DNA of 47,070 nt from NCBI GenBank assembly GCA_014653665.1, contig JACWEE010000004.1, positions 1-47,070 on the forward strand. The letters run 5' to 3'. The DNA is from Pelagibacterales bacterium SAG-MED34 (lineage in GTDB: Bacteria > Pseudomonadota > Alphaproteobacteria > Pelagibacterales > Pelagibacteraceae). This document shows, one piece after another, positions 1 to 9,521 of this stretch. Every line of letters begins with the position of its first letter. Position 1 is the stretch's first letter. The notes below the pieces were generated by a model, which was not told the DNA's origin, made no database searches, and saw nothing but the letters and a program-made list of their open reading frames with translations. A program made the translations under genes and the position numbers.

Positions 1-2
1 CT

Positions 3-179
3 TTAAATAATTCAGAAAATTTTCCTCCACAAGTCCACATATTTACAAAAGATAAAGATCCATGGTTAAACCTTACAGATGATGTAATTTGTTTTGAAAA
101 AATGTATGATCCAAAAAAAACATGGCCAGAAGAAAGTTTAAAAAGATACGGTGAGTATTTAAAAAATAATAATAAATAA
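3..179 (+). CDS. GFA-family (glutathione-dependent formaldehyde-activating-like) protein, 3' end only
   Basis: An open frame enters from the left edge of the window and stops with TAA at 177-179, giving the last 58 residues of a protein. The fragment contains the segments PPQVHIFTKDKDPW and KTWPEESLKRYGEYL. These look like the C-terminal part of a CENP-V/GFA-fold zinc protein, where a short strand is followed by 'W..i.d.l..fe..Y'. The next gene, 19 bases on, is an intact GFA-family protein, which supports the call and suggests a tandem pair. The zinc-binding Cys motifs lie outside the window, so family assignment rests on this short tail and the neighbour. Substrate unknown. Confidence 0.55.
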   Translation, partial: LNNSENFPPQVHIFTKDKDPWLNLTDDVICFEKMYDPKKTWPEESLKRYGEYLKNNNK

Positions 180-198
180 TTTTTTAGGAGATTAAACT

Positions 199-567
199 AT
201 GAAAAAATTATCCTGTCACTGTGGTGCAATAGAAGCAGAGGTTAAGATGCCTTTGGGTGGTATTGAAAAAATCATGCGTTGCAATTGTTCAATATGCAAA
301 AAAAAAGGTTATATTATAGGAGTACTTGGTCCTGATGATTTTAAACTTACAAAAGGAGAAGATAAGTTATCTCTTTATCAGTTTTACACTAATACTGCCA
401 AACATTACTTTTGCTCAATTTGTGGAATTCATACTCACAACAGACCTAGAAGTAATCCAAAAATATTTGGTGTAAATATTGCCTGTATAGAAGGTGTGGA
501 ACCATTTGAAATTGAAGAAGTACCAGTGAATGATGGCAAAAATCATCCATTGGATCAAAAACAATAA
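199..567 (+). CDS. GFA-family (CENP-V/GFA fold) zinc-binding protein
   Basis: A 122-aa cytosolic protein with the full cysteine pattern of the GFA family: C6-H-C8-G near the N-terminus, C28-N-C30-S-I-C33 and C72-S-I-C75-G. These ligands bind two zinc ions in the founding member, glutathione-dependent formaldehyde-activating enzyme. Most members have no proven activity, so a role in glutathione-adduct or C1 chemistry is only inferred. The start is supported by AGGAG at 186-190, eight bases before the ATG, one of few good Shine-Dalgarno sites in this window. It follows the tail of a second GFA-like gene and precedes the glycerate kinase by six bases, so all three may share a transcript. Confidence 0.85.
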   Translation: MKKLSCHCGAIEAEVKMPLGGIEKIMRCNCSICKKKGYIIGVLGPDDFKLTKGEDKLSLYQFYTNTAKHYFCSICGIHTHNRPRSNPKIFGVNIACIEGVEPFEIEEVPVNDGKNHPLDQKQ

Positions 568-573
568 TTTTTT

Positions 574-1500
574 ATGCAATCAATTACTGAGTGTTACAGA
601 AAAGTTAGTAAAGATTGCTTTAAATTTATTAGATCTCAAGAAACATCAAAAGAAAAATTTAAAAATAAAGAAAAGATGATAAAATCTTTTCTAATTCCAA
701 TAAGTTTCTGGATCAACAATAGAACAAAAAAACCTAAACCTTATTTAATAGGTTTAGCTGGAGGCCAAGGGACTGGTAAGACAACAATTAGTTCTATTTT
801 AAAGATTATTCTAACAAAATATTTTAAACTAAATGTTTTTAAAATATCAATTGACGATTTGTACAAGACCCGAAAAGATAGAATAAAATTATCTAAGAAA
901 ATTCATCCCTTATTAATGACCAGAGGTGTTCCAGGCACACACGACATAAATTTTATCTCTGATCTTCTAAAAAAAATAAATGAAAAGCGATTCACTCAAC
1001 AGAGGCTTCCTAAATTTAATAAGGCAATAGATGATAGATTGAAAAGAAAGTCTTGGTATCTAGTTAAAAAAGTGCCAGATGTTATAATCTTTGAAGGATG
1101 GTGTGTAGGTGCTAGAGCAGAAAAAAATATAACTTTAAAAAAATCGATTAATTCTCTTGAAAGAAAAGAAGATAAAAATTTAAGATGGAGAAAATATGTA
1201 AATGCTCAGCTGCAAACAAAATATAAAAAATTATTTACTAAATTAGACTGTTTGTTATTTTTAAAAGCAGGTAATTTCAAATTATTGCAGAGTTGGAGAC
1301 TTAAACAGGAGGCGTTACTTAAATTAAACTCAAAAAATAAAGCAAATAGTAAGGTTATGTCCAAAAATGAGGTGCTAACATTTATGCAAACTTACCAAAG
1401 GGTCACACAAAATATGTTCAAATTTGCTCCAAAATATTCCTCAATTGTATTAAATTTAAATAGAAATCATCAAATTAAATCCATAAAATATAATAAATGA
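574..1500 (+). CDS. glyK: D-glycerate 3-kinase (plant GLYK type)
   Basis: A 308-aa P-loop kinase expected to phosphorylate D-glycerate to 3-phosphoglycerate, returning photorespiratory-type or glycolate-derived carbon to central metabolism. Visible motifs are a Walker A, GGQGTGKTT, at residues 63-71, IDDLYKTR at about 93-100, the strongly characteristic HPLLMTRGVPGTHD at 111-124, and IIFEGWCVGARA at 171-182. The last two separate this family from uridine and pantothenate kinases that share the fold. There is no visible ribosome binding site; the ATG follows a T-run six bases after the preceding stop. The stop TGA overlaps the next gene's ATG (ATGA), so translational coupling with the TolC-like gene is likely. 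Confidence 0.85.
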   Translation: MQSITECYRKVSKDCFKFIRSQETSKEKFKNKEKMIKSFLIPISFWINNRTKKPKPYLIGLAGGQGTGKTTISSILKIILTKYFKLNVFKISIDDLYKTRKDRIKLSKKIHPLLMTRGVPGTHDINFISDLLKKINEKRFTQQRLPKFNKAIDDRLKRKSWYLVKKVPDVIIFEGWCVGARAEKNITLKKSINSLERKEDKNLRWRKYVNAQLQTKYKKLFTKLDCLLFLKAGNFKLLQSWRLKQEALLKLNSKNKANSKVMSKNEVLTFMQTYQRVTQNMFKFAPKYSSIVLNLNRNHQIKSIKYNK

Positions 1501-2795
1501 AAAATTCATTCCTTATAGCCTCACTTTTATTGTTTTCCGTAACATCTGTAGCAGCAGCAACTTTAAGTGATGCATTAAAAATTACTTTTCAAAATAATCT
1601 AGAACTGCAAGCTGAGCGAAAAAACTTAGAAGTTCAAAAAGAAGTCTTAAATATTTCTAAAAGTGATTTTTTTCCAACTTTAACTCTTTCAGGTACTAAA
1701 AGTTTTGAAGATACGAGTAAACTTACAAATCAAGATGGTACTGATGCTTCAATAACTAATACAAATCCAATGACATCTTCTATAAAGTTAGAACAAACAT
1801 TGTTAGATGGCAGTGAACGTGGCACAAAATATGAAAAAAGTAAATTAGGATTAAATTTATCTGAAGCACAACTTATTAAAAAAGAACAAGATGTTTTTAT
1901 GAAAGCAATTGAGGCATATACAGGTTTAATTCTTGCTTACGAAAAACTAAATATTAATGAAGAAAATGTTAACCTACTTCAAAGACAATTCGAGATAGAT
2001 AACGCAAGACTATCCAGAGCTCAAATAACTGCAACTGATTTAGCGCAGTCCCAATCTTCTTTATCAGGGGCACAGGCAGGTTACATTAGAGCACAAAACA
2101 GTATCATCACCAGTAAACTAGCTTATGAAAATATAATTGGACCAATCAACAGTAATGAAAAATTAATAAAAATTTACAATTCTGAAGTTCCACTACCTTT
2201 AAGTTTAGTTGATGCAAAAAAGATATCTGAACAAAAAAGTCCTAGTCTTATTATTGCTGAAATAGAATATGGACAATCCGAATTAGATGTTAAAATTGCA
2301 AGATCAGATTTATCTCCGACAGCAAAACTTTCACTTGAAAGATCATATACTGATGATCTTAGCGCAACTTATGATGAAAGAGAAAAAGATGTACTACAAG
2401 CAACAGTAAGTTGGCCATTCCAATTTGGAGGAAAGAATAAATCTAATATAAATAAAAATCTTCAAGTAAAAGGAATGAAAAAATTATTACTTGAGAATGC
2501 TTTTAGAAATAATACACAAGAAGTTACTGCAGCTTGGTCCACTTTAGAGTCTTCAAAAAGTCTTTTAAGGGCTGTGCAATTGCAAGTTAAGGCTGCAGAG
2601 ATTGCAAATGAGGGAATTACCTTTGAGTATGAGAGTGGATTGAATAGATCTACATTTGATGTTCTTCAATCAAGATCAAATCTAATAAATGCTAAAATTA
2701 ATCTTGCTGAAGCCGAAAGAAATTACTTATTAGCTCAATATAATCTCTTGAAGTCTGCAGGTTTATTAAATAGCGAATACCTAAAACTTAGATAA
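1497..2795 (+). CDS. tolC: TolC-family outer membrane channel protein
   Basis: A 432-aa protein of the outer membrane efflux protein family, forming the trimeric exit duct for tripartite pumps or type I secretion. An N-terminal signal peptide (about residues 1-21, ending SVAAA) is followed by two structural repeats of long alanine- and glutamine-rich helices, at roughly residues 130-215 and 335-425, each preceded by strand segments. That is the usual TolC arrangement, and the length is normal. It overlaps glyK by four bases. No inner-membrane pump or adaptor gene lies beside it; the ABC-2 system at 41.3-43.0 kb is distant and not of the tripartite type. The partner is therefore unknown. Confidence 0.88.
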   Translation: MKNSFLIASLLLFSVTSVAAATLSDALKITFQNNLELQAERKNLEVQKEVLNISKSDFFPTLTLSGTKSFEDTSKLTNQDGTDASITNTNPMTSSIKLEQTLLDGSERGTKYEKSKLGLNLSEAQLIKKEQDVFMKAIEAYTGLILAYEKLNINEENVNLLQRQFEIDNARLSRAQITATDLAQSQSSLSGAQAGYIRAQNSIITSKLAYENIIGPINSNEKLIKIYNSEVPLPLSLVDAKKISEQKSPSLIIAEIEYGQSELDVKIARSDLSPTAKLSLERSYTDDLSATYDEREKDVLQATVSWPFQFGGKNKSNINKNLQVKGMKKLLLENAFRNNTQEVTAAWSTLESSKSLLRAVQLQVKAAEIANEGITFEYESGLNRSTFDVLQSRSNLINAKINLAEAERNYLLAQYNLLKSAGLLNSEYLKLR

Positions 2796-2838
2796 ATAGC
2801 GACTTCTAGACCTAATTTTAAAAAAATATTGCCAATGA

Positions 2839-2853
2839 GAACAAAATGTGTAC
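2839..2853 (+). promoter_or_regulatory. possible LexA-type SOS operator upstream of recA
   Basis: The sequence GAAC-N7-GTAC lies about 50 bases before the recA start. Many alphaproteobacterial LexA proteins bind GTTC-N7-GTTC (complement GAAC-N7-GAAC), so this matches at seven of eight fixed positions. It also overlaps a spaced palindrome, AAATGT-GT-ACATTT, at 2844-2857. The position is right for control of recA, but a single short near-match in AT-rich sequence is weak evidence. Confidence 0.3.
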
Positions 2854-2903
2854 ATTTATTTTCATGATTCGAATGTTAATAAATGAAAAAAACGAGGCAA
2901 AAA

Positions 2904-4028
2904 ATGACTAAAAATAACCTAAAAGTGGTGAAAACCACAAAAGATAAAGAATTGGAAGATAAAGAAAAAAATAAAGCACTAGATGCAGCAATCAGCCAAA
3001 TAACAGACAGCTTTGGAAAAGGCTCTGTAATGAAGCTTGGAGAACAAAAAGCAATGGATATAGAGTCCATTTCTACTGGATCTTTAAGTTTAGACTTGGC
3101 GCTTGGAATAGGCGGATTACCAAAAGGCAGAATTGTTGAAATTTATGGACCAGAATCATCTGGTAAAACTACTTTGGCTTTACAAGTTGTTGCTGAAGCA
3201 CAAAAAGCTGGTGGAATTTGTGGATTTGTAGATGCAGAACATGCACTGGATCCAGTTTATGCAAAGAAATTAGGTGTTAATACTGAAGAATTACTTATTT
3301 CACAGCCAGATACTGGTGAACAAGCATTGGAAATAACTGATACTTTAATTAAGTCTGGTTCAATGTCAGTTTTAGTAGTAGACTCAGTTGCAGCACTAAC
3401 TCCAAGAGCAGAAATTGAAGGAGACATGGGGGATCACCATGTTGGTCTTCAAGCAAGACTAATGTCTCAAGCTCTTAGAAAATTAACAGGATCAATTTCC
3501 AGAACTAATACAATGGTTATATTTATTAACCAAATTAGAATGAAAATTGGTGTAATGTTTGGAAGTCCAGAAACAACTTCTGGAGGGAATTCTTTGAAAT
3601 TTTATTCTTCAGTAAGAATGGATATTAGAAGAATTGGAGCAATAAAAGATAAAGAGCAGATTGTTGGAAATACAACAAGAGTAAAAGTTGTTAAAAACAA
3701 AGTTGCACCTCCATTTAAAGTTGTTGAGTTTGATTTAATGTATGGAAAAGGAATTAGTAAAGTAGGGGAACTAATCGACCTCGGTGCCAAAGCTGAGATT
3801 GTTGAAAAATCTGGAGCTTGGTACGCTTATAAAGGTGAAAAAATTGGTCAAGGTAGAGAGAACGCTAAACTTTACCTTGAACAAAATCCAAAAGCTGCGG
3901 CTGAAATTGAAATGGCTATTAGAGAAAAAGCTGGTGTTATTTCAAAGAAGATTGAAGGCAACCCATTAAGTGAAGAAAAGCTTGAAGCGCAGAAAAAAGA
4001 GGAAGAAGTACCCACTAAAAAGAATTAG
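2904..4028 (+). CDS. recA: Recombinase RecA
   Basis: The strand-exchange ATPase for homologous recombination and SOS induction. Clear family features are the Walker [10 protein letters not shown] (residues 83-91 of this 374-aa form), the Walker B region [11 protein letters not shown], the [20 protein letters not shown] segment, the loop-2 region [18 protein letters not shown], and a charged C-terminal tail. An upstream in-frame ATG at 2883 would add seven residues. I prefer 2904 because GAGG at 2894-2897 is spaced six bases before it, while 2883 has no such site. The gene stands alone: a possible LexA box precedes it and a strong intrinsic terminator follows 19 bases after its stop. Confidence 0.97.
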   Translation: MTKNNLKVVKTTKDKELEDKEKNKALDAAISQITDSFGKGSVMKLGEQKAMDIESISTGSLSLDLALGIGGLPKGRIVEIYGPESSGKTTLALQVVAEAQKAGGICGFVDAEHALDPVYAKKLGVNTEELLISQPDTGEQALEITDTLIKSGSMSVLVVDSVAALTPRAEIEGDMGDHHVGLQARLMSQALRKLTGSISRTNTMVIFINQIRMKIGVMFGSPETTSGGNSLKFYSSVRMDIRRIGAIKDKEQIVGNTTRVKVVKNKVAPPFKVVEFDLMYGKGISKVGELIDLGAKAEIVEKSGAWYAYKGEKIGQGRENAKLYLEQNPKAAAEIEMAIREKAGVISKKIEGNPLSEEKLEAQKKEEEVPTKKN

Positions 4029-4047
4029 CAGATAACTTTTAGTTATT

Positions 4048-4077
4048 AAAAAAGGCGCTCTATTGGGCGCCTTTTTT
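4048..4077 (+). terminator. intrinsic terminator of recA
   Basis: The arms AAAAAAGGCGC (4048-4058) and GCGCCTTTTTT (4067-4077) form an 11-bp perfect stem with an 8-base loop. It has a GC core and a run of six T at the 3' side, the classic Rho-independent form. It separates recA from alaS. Confidence 0.92.
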
Positions 4078-4090
4078 CCCTTTAGAAGTG

Positions 4091-4118
4091 TAGACATCAT
4101 ATAAAAATGCTGTATTTT
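4091..4118 (+). promoter_or_regulatory. candidate sigma-70 promoter for alaS
   Basis: A TAGACA hexamer (4091-4096) and TATTTT (4113-4118) are separated by 16 bases, and TG precedes the -10 (CTG-TATTTT). A start seven bases downstream would lie near 4125, only about two bases before the alaS ATG at 4127, so the message would be almost leaderless. This was assigned by eye in AT-rich sequence. Confidence 0.3.
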
Positions 4119-4126
4119 GGTTAAAT

Positions 4127-6790
4127 ATGGCTAAAACATTAAATGAAATAAGGTCAGCGTTTTTGGATTATTTTGAAAAAAATGATCATAAAATAGTTGA
4201 GTCTAGCAATTTAGTCCCGAATAATGACCCAACTTTGATGTTTGCCAATTCTGGAATGGTCCAATTTAAGAATGTGTTTACTGGACTTGAAAAGAGAGAC
4301 TATCAAAGAGCTACGACATCTCAAAAATGTGTAAGAGCAGGTGGTAAGCATAATGATCTTGAAAATGTTGGCTATACTCCAAGGCATCATACCTTTTTTG
4401 AAATGTTGGGAAACTTTTCGTTCGGCGACTATTTTAAAGAAAGAGCTATTGAACTCGCTTGGAATTTAATAACTAAAGAATTTGGTTTAGATAAAAATAG
4501 GCTTTACGTAACCGTCTACCATGATGATGACGAAGCGTTTAATTACTGGAAAAAAATTGCTGGGTTGAGTGAAGATAAGATCATAAGAATAGCAACATCG
4601 GATAATTTTTGGTCTATGGGTGAAACAGGACCTTGTGGCCCTTGTTCAGAGATATTTTATGATCATGGAGACCACTTAGAAGGTGGATTACCAGGAACAA
4701 AAAATGAGGATGGGGATAGATTTATAGAAATTTGGAATTTAGTTTTTATGCAGTATGAGCAAATTTCAAAAGATAAACGAGTCAATCTACCAAAACCATC
4801 AGTTGATACTGGGATGGGCTTAGAGAGAATTGCTGCATTACTTCAAGGAACTCACGATAATTATGAAACCGATCATTTTAAAAAAATAATAAACTCTGCT
4901 GCAGAAATTTTAAAAGTTCAGCCCAATAAGGACAATTTAGCAAGTTTTAGAGTAATTGCAGATCACTTAAGAGCTAGTTCATTTTTAATTGCCGAAGGAG
5001 TTTTGCCATCAAACGAGGGAAGAGGTTATGTCTTAAGAAGAATTATGAGAAGAGGAATGAGGCATTCTCATCTTCTTGGTTCTAAAGAACCAATTTTTTA
5101 TAATATTTTTAAAACTTTAAAAGATGAGATGAAAGGAAATTATTCTGAAATAGAAAGAGCTGAATCTTTAATAAAAGAAACATTAAGAATGGAGGAAGAA
5201 AAATTTTTAATTCTTTTAGATAGAGGTATTAAAATATTAAATGAAGAAATATCTAAAATAGATAAGATATTACCAGGAGAAGTAGCCTTTAAACTCTATG
5301 ATACTTATGGTTTTCCATTAGACCTGACACAAGACATCTTAAAAAATAAATCATTAACAATAGATAACGATAAATTTCAAAGTTTAATGAAAGAAAGCAA
5401 AGAACTTGCTAAGAAAAACTGGAAAGGCTCAGGTGATAGTGCAGTAGATGATATTTGGTTTTCTATAAAAGATAAATTAGGACCTTCAGAATTCTTAGGG
5501 TATGAAACTGACCAAGCAGAAGGCATTATTTTATCGTTATTAAAAGATAATAAAGAAGTAAATGAACTGAATGAAAATGATGAAGGAATTATTATTTTAA
5601 ATCAAACTCCATTTTACGGAGAGTCCGGGGGTCAAGTAGGAGATACTGGTGAGATAATATCTGGAGACTTTAAGTTCGAAATAACAGATGTACAAAAAAA
5701 ATTAGGTGATCTATTTGTACATTACGGAAAAGTCAAATCAGGAAGTGTAAAGATCAAAGATAATGTTGAGATGAAAATTGATATAGATAGACGTAATAAT
5801 ATTAGAGCATATCATTCAGCAACTCACCTTTTACATGAATCTTTAAGAAGAGTATTAGGAACTCATGTTACACAGAAGGGATCATTAGTTGCACCAGATA
5901 GATTAAGATTTGATTTTAGCCATATGAAGCCAATTTCAGACCAGGAAATAGAAAAAATAGAAAATCATGTTAATTCTATAGTTCTAAAAAAATCAGAGGT
6001 AAAAACAAGGATTATGACTCCTAAAGAAGCGGTAAACAATGGGGCTCTAGCACTCTTTGGAGAAAAATATGGAGAAGAAGTTAGAGTATTATCTATGGGA
6101 GATGAGAAAGAAAAGTATTTTTCTACTGAATTATGCGGAGGTACGCATGTACGAAATACTGGTGACATTGGAAAATTCAAAATTGTTAGTCAATCGTCAA
6201 TTGCAGCAGGTGTAAGAAGAGTAGAAGCTCTTAGAGAAAATCAATTAAATAGTTTTTTACAAAATAAAGAGAAATTATCTGATTTATCCGCACAAAAAGA
6301 TGAAGAAATGATTAATGATTTATCAACACAAATTATTAGATTGGGTGGTAAACCAAATCTAGATAATGAAGATAATAAGATTTTAATCAAAGAATTATCA
6401 AAACAACTAGAGCAATTAAAATTTAGCTCAATTTTGGATAATAATTCAAAAAATAAGATTCAGGATACTAAAATTAGTAATATAAATGTAAGATTTCAAA
6501 AAGTTGAAGATCTTCCACCTAAGGAACTAAGAAAACTAGTTGACGCTGGTAAAAGGGATCTTAAGAGTGGAATTATTATAGTTTTTGCTAGTTTAGATGA
6601 CAAAGTAGGTCTTGCAGTTGGAATTACTAAAGAACTTATCGATAAGTATGATGCTATTAAATTTGCAAAAATAGGTTCTGAAGTTATTGGTGGCAAAGGT
6701 GGTGGTGGTAGAAAAGATTTTGCACAAGCTGGTGGCCAATTCAAAGAAAAAATTGATGAAGCTTTTGAAAAAATTAGAACTTTAATTTAG
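4127..6790 (+). CDS. alaS: Alanyl-tRNA synthetase
   Basis: An 887-aa class II synthetase that charges tRNA-Ala, full length for bacteria. The order is: catalytic domain with [17 protein letters not shown] (about residues 87-103) and GMGLERIA (motif 3); editing domain with the zinc-type HSATHLLH motif and CGGTH (Cys at about 670), which clear Ser- and Gly-tRNA-Ala; and a C-terminal C-Ala domain with [16 protein letters not shown]. All expected catalytic and editing residues are present. No ribosome binding site is visible, and a near-leaderless transcript is possible. The last nine bases overlap the 3' end of the convergent icd gene. Confidence 0.97.
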   Translation: MAKTLNEIRSAFLDYFEKNDHKIVESSNLVPNNDPTLMFANSGMVQFKNVFTGLEKRDYQRATTSQKCVRAGGKHNDLENVGYTPRHHTFFEMLGNFSFGDYFKERAIELAWNLITKEFGLDKNRLYVTVYHDDDEAFNYWKKIAGLSEDKIIRIATSDNFWSMGETGPCGPCSEIFYDHGDHLEGGLPGTKNEDGDRFIEIWNLVFMQYEQISKDKRVNLPKPSVDTGMGLERIAALLQGTHDNYETDHFKKIINSAAEILKVQPNKDNLASFRVIADHLRASSFLIAEGVLPSNEGRGYVLRRIMRRGMRHSHLLGSKEPIFYNIFKTLKDEMKGNYSEIERAESLIKETLRMEEEKFLILLDRGIKILNEEISKIDKILPGEVAFKLYDTYGFPLDLTQDILKNKSLTIDNDKFQSLMKESKELAKKNWKGSGDSAVDDIWFSIKDKLGPSEFLGYETDQAEGIILSLLKDNKEVNELNENDEGIIILNQTPFYGESGGQVGDTGEIISGDFKFEITDVQKKLGDLFVHYGKVKSGSVKIKDNVEMKIDIDRRNNIRAYHSATHLLHESLRRVLGTHVTQKGSLVAPDRLRFDFSHMKPISDQEIEKIENHVNSIVLKKSEVKTRIMTPKEAVNNGALALFGEKYGEEVRVLSMGDEKEKYFSTELCGGTHVRNTGDIGKFKIVSQSSIAAGVRRVEALRENQLNSFLQNKEKLSDLSAQKDEEMINDLSTQIIRLGGKPNLDNEDNKILIKELSKQLEQLKFSSILDNNSKNKIQDTKISNINVRFQKVEDLPPKELRKLVDAGKRDLKSGIIIVFASLDDKVGLAVGITKELIDKYDAIKFAKIGSEVIGGKGGGGRKDFAQAGGQFKEKIDEAFEKIRTLI

Positions 6791-7996
6791 TTTCTGTCTC
6801 AATTTACCATCAAGAGTATCTAAAAATTGATTAGTTGTTAAATACTTTGTTGAAGGACCTATCAATATAGCCAAGTCCTTAGTCATTGATCCTTCTTCAA
6901 CACAATCAACACAAACTTTCTCAAGTGTTTCTGCAAATTGAATCAACTCTTCGTTTCCATCTAGTTTTCCTCTGTGAGCTAAACCTCTTGTCCATGCAAA
7001 AATTGAGGCAATAGGATTTGTTGAAGTTTCTTTTCCTTGTTGATGCATTCTATAATGTCTAGTTACTGTTCCATGTGCAGCTTCAGCTTCCATAGTTTTA
7101 CCATCTGGAGCAAGTAGTACACTTGTCATCAAACCCAAAGAACCATATCCTTGAGCGACGGTATCAGATTGTACATCACCATCATAATTTTTACATGCCC
7201 AAATATATTTACCGTGCCATTTCATTGCACATGCCACCATATCATCTATTAATCTATGTTCATATGTGATCTTATTTTGTTCAAATTTATCTTTAAATTC
7301 TTTTTCGAAAACTTCTTGAAAAATATCTTTGAATCTTCCATCGTATCTTTTTAAAATTGTATTCTTAGTTGAAAGATAAACAGGCCATTTTTTAATTATT
7401 CCATAATTAAAACAAGATCTTGCAAAGTCCTCTATTGATTTATCCAAATTGTACATTGATAATGCGATTCCAGGACCTGGGAAATTAAATACCTCATATT
7501 TTCTCTCGTCAGACCCATCTTCAGCTGTCCATTTAATTTCTAATTTACCTTTACCAGGAACAGTGAAGTCTGTAGCCCTATATTGATCACCAAACGCGTG
7601 TCTCCCTATGATCAAAGGATCAGTCCAAGAAGGAACAAGTTTTGGAATATTTTTACAAATTATAGGTTCTCTAAAAACAGTTCCCCCAATAATATTTCTA
7701 ATAGTACCATTTGGTGATCTCCACATTTTTTTTAAGTTAAACTCTCTTACTCTCGCTTCATCTGGAGTAATTGTTGCACACTTAATTCCAACACCATTCT
7801 TTTTAATTGCATTAGCACATTCAACAGTGATTTTATCTTCAGTTTTATCTCTACTTACCATTCCCAAATCGTAGTACTCAATTTTGAGATCTAAGTAAGT
7901 TAAAATAAGTTTATTTTTTATGAAGTCCCATATAACTCTGGTCATTTCATCACCATCAAGTTCGACAATGGGGTTTTTAACCTTTATTTTGCTCAT
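6782..7996 (-). CDS. icd: Isocitrate dehydrogenase, NADP-type
   Basis: A 404-aa TCA-cycle enzyme that oxidatively decarboxylates isocitrate to 2-oxoglutarate. The sequence belongs to the type II homodimeric group shared by many alphaproteobacteria and eukaryotes, not to the E. coli Icd group. The substrate-binding stretch [19 protein letters not shown] is visible, as are [20 protein letters not shown] and the C-terminal [11 protein letters not shown] segment with the NADP-specific pattern. The length is typical. It converges on alaS with a nine-base overlap and is divergent from psd across 78 bases that must hold both promoters. No terminator hairpin is seen between icd and alaS. Confidence 0.95.
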   Translation of the reverse strand: MSKIKVKNPIVELDGDEMTRVIWDFIKNKLILTYLDLKIEYYDLGMVSRDKTEDKITVECANAIKKNGVGIKCATITPDEARVREFNLKKMWRSPNGTIRNIIGGTVFREPIICKNIPKLVPSWTDPLIIGRHAFGDQYRATDFTVPGKGKLEIKWTAEDGSDERKYEVFNFPGPGIALSMYNLDKSIEDFARSCFNYGIIKKWPVYLSTKNTILKRYDGRFKDIFQEVFEKEFKDKFEQNKITYEHRLIDDMVACAMKWHGKYIWACKNYDGDVQSDTVAQGYGSLGLMTSVLLAPDGKTMEAEAAHGTVTRHYRMHQQGKETSTNPIASIFAWTRGLAHRGKLDGNEELIQFAETLEKVCVDCVEEGSMTKDLAILIGPSTKYLTTNQFLDTLDGKLRQKLN

Positions 7997-8017
7997 TTTT
8001 TCGATATATCTTAATAG

Positions 8018-8047
8018 TTGAATTTATTCTTTTTGTATACATATTAA
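8018..8047 (+). promoter_or_regulatory. candidate sigma-70 promoter for the psd operon
   Basis: TTGAAT (8018-8023) and TATTAA (8042-8047) are separated by 18 bases in the 78-base gap between divergent icd and psd. A start near 8054 would leave a leader of about 20 bases before the psd ATG. Assigned by eye. Confidence 0.3.
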
Positions 8048-8074
8048 TCCAAAAACATCAATTATAGGATTGTC

Positions 8075-8719
8075 ATGAGTAAAATATTTCCAAAAATACA
8101 TAATGAAGGATACAAATTTATTATTATTTTTGCAATCGCAACAATAGTTCTCTATTTGATTAATGGTTTTCTTGGTTTTATCGGAGTCGTATTAACTATT
8201 TGGTGTTACTATTTTTTTAGAGATCCTGAAAGAATATCCATAGGGGATGATAATTATCTCACAAGTCCAGCTGATGGAGTTGTGCTTCAAGTAATGGATA
8301 CCAATGGTCCGAAAGAACTTGGTTTAGAAAATAAACAAATGAAAAAAATAAGTATTTTTATGGATGTGTTTGATTGTCATGTAAATAGATCACCATGTTC
8401 AGGAGCGATATCTGAAATACTTTATAAACCAGGAAAGTTCTTTAATGCGTCATTAGATAAGGCAAGTGAAGATAATGAAAGGAATTACTACAAAATTAAA
8501 AATTCTGATGGAGAAGACATAATTGTTGTTCAAATAGCGGGACTTGTTGCAAGAAGAATTGTGACAGAAGTTTCTAAAGATGAACTTTTAGAGCAAGGTT
8601 CAAGAATAGGAATGATTAGATTTGGAAGTAGAGCTGATATGTATTTTGAAAATTATACTCCTTTAGTGAAAGTAGATCAAAAAACTATAGCTGGTGAAAC
8701 TTTAATTGCAAAAAAATAG
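8075..8719 (+). CDS. psd: Phosphatidylserine decarboxylase proenzyme
   Basis: A 214-aa inner-membrane enzyme that converts phosphatidylserine to phosphatidylethanolamine. It is the short proenzyme type common in alphaproteobacteria. Two N-terminal hydrophobic segments (about residues 15-32 and 34-48) anchor it. The catalytic domain shows SPADGVV (64-70), the DCHVNRSP segment (100-107) and the self-cleavage site RFGSRADMY (182-190), where Ser185 would become the pyruvoyl group. It lies directly before pssA, the preceding step of the pathway, with four bases between them. That is the standard alphaproteobacterial psd-pssA operon. Confidence 0.94.
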   Translation: MSKIFPKIHNEGYKFIIIFAIATIVLYLINGFLGFIGVVLTIWCYYFFRDPERISIGDDNYLTSPADGVVLQVMDTNGPKELGLENKQMKKISIFMDVFDCHVNRSPCSGAISEILYKPGKFFNASLDKASEDNERNYYKIKNSDGEDIIVVQIAGLVARRIVTEVSKDELLEQGSRIGMIRFGSRADMYFENYTPLVKVDQKTIAGETLIAKK

Positions 8720-8723
8720 TTTC

Positions 8724-9521
8724 ATGGAACCACAAAATAAAAACATCAAATTAGTTTCAAATAAAAAGACAAGGGTTATTTTGCCAAATATATTAACACT
8801 TGTTGGAGTTTGTATCGGCTTAACATCAATTAAGTTTGCATTTGATGGCAAGTTTGAATTGTCAATTATTGCAGTTATAGTTGCTGCAATTATTGATGGT
8901 TTAGATGGCAGAATTGCTAGACTAATCAAAGGAACTTCTAAAGTTGGTAAAGAACTAGATTCACTTACAGACGTTATTAGCTTCGGTGTTGCACCAGCTT
9001 TTATAATGTATTTTTGGGCTTTGTCTGAAACTGGGAGAATAGGCTGGTTGATTTCTTTAATTTATGTAGTTTGTGTAGCACTTCGATTAGCAAGATTTAA
9101 TGTTTCATCAAATGAAGAAAGTTCTTGGAAAGATAATTTTTTTGAGGGCATTCCCTCACCAGCGGGCGGGGTTCTGGTTTTGATGCCTTTGATATTGAGC
9201 ACAAGTGAATTTCAATTTTTAAACATAAACTATCAAATTATTGTACCTATTATGTTTATTATTGTTTCAATATTGTTAATAAGCAAAATTCCTACTTATT
9301 CTTTTAAAAGGATAGCAGTTCCAAGAAGTGCATCAATATTTTTATTATTTGGAATAATTTTATATTTTGGCTTAATTCTTGTTTACACATTTAATGCAAT
9401 AATTATTTCAGGAGTGATTTATTTATTAATGGTCCCTATAAGCTCAATGCACTATCTTATGATAAAAAAAAATGAGAAAACTATCACAGAGCATACAGAT
9501 CATCATGAAGATGTCTTATAA
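8724..9521 (+). CDS. pssA: CDP-diacylglycerol--serine O-phosphatidyltransferase
   Basis: An integral membrane CDP-alcohol phosphotransferase that makes phosphatidylserine from CDP-diacylglycerol and serine, feeding psd just upstream. The family signature is intact: DGLDGRIAR at about residues 58-66, followed by G-x3-D-x3-D (GKELDSLTD). Several hydrophobic segments follow over the rest of the 265-aa chain. I start the gene at the ATG at 8724, four bases after the psd stop. A TTG at 8706 would add six residues and overlap psd. The stop is followed immediately by the ATG of the glycosyltransferase. Confidence 0.93.
   Translation: MEPQNKNIKLVSNKKTRVILPNILTLVGVCIGLTSIKFAFDGKFELSIIAVIVAAIIDGLDGRIARLIKGTSKVGKELDSLTDVISFGVAPAFIMYFWALSETGRIGWLISLIYVVCVALRLARFNVSSNEESSWKDNFFEGIPSPAGGVLVLMPLILSTSEFQFLNINYQIIVPIMFIIVSILLISKIPTYSFKRIAVPRSASIFLLFGIILYFGLILVYTFNAIIISGVIYLLMVPISSMHYLMIKKNEKTITEHTDHHEDVL

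Noticed and set aside
2876-3070. 64-codon minus-strand open frame opposite the recA start
   Set aside because: It lies wholly opposite conserved recA coding sequence and has no recognisable features.
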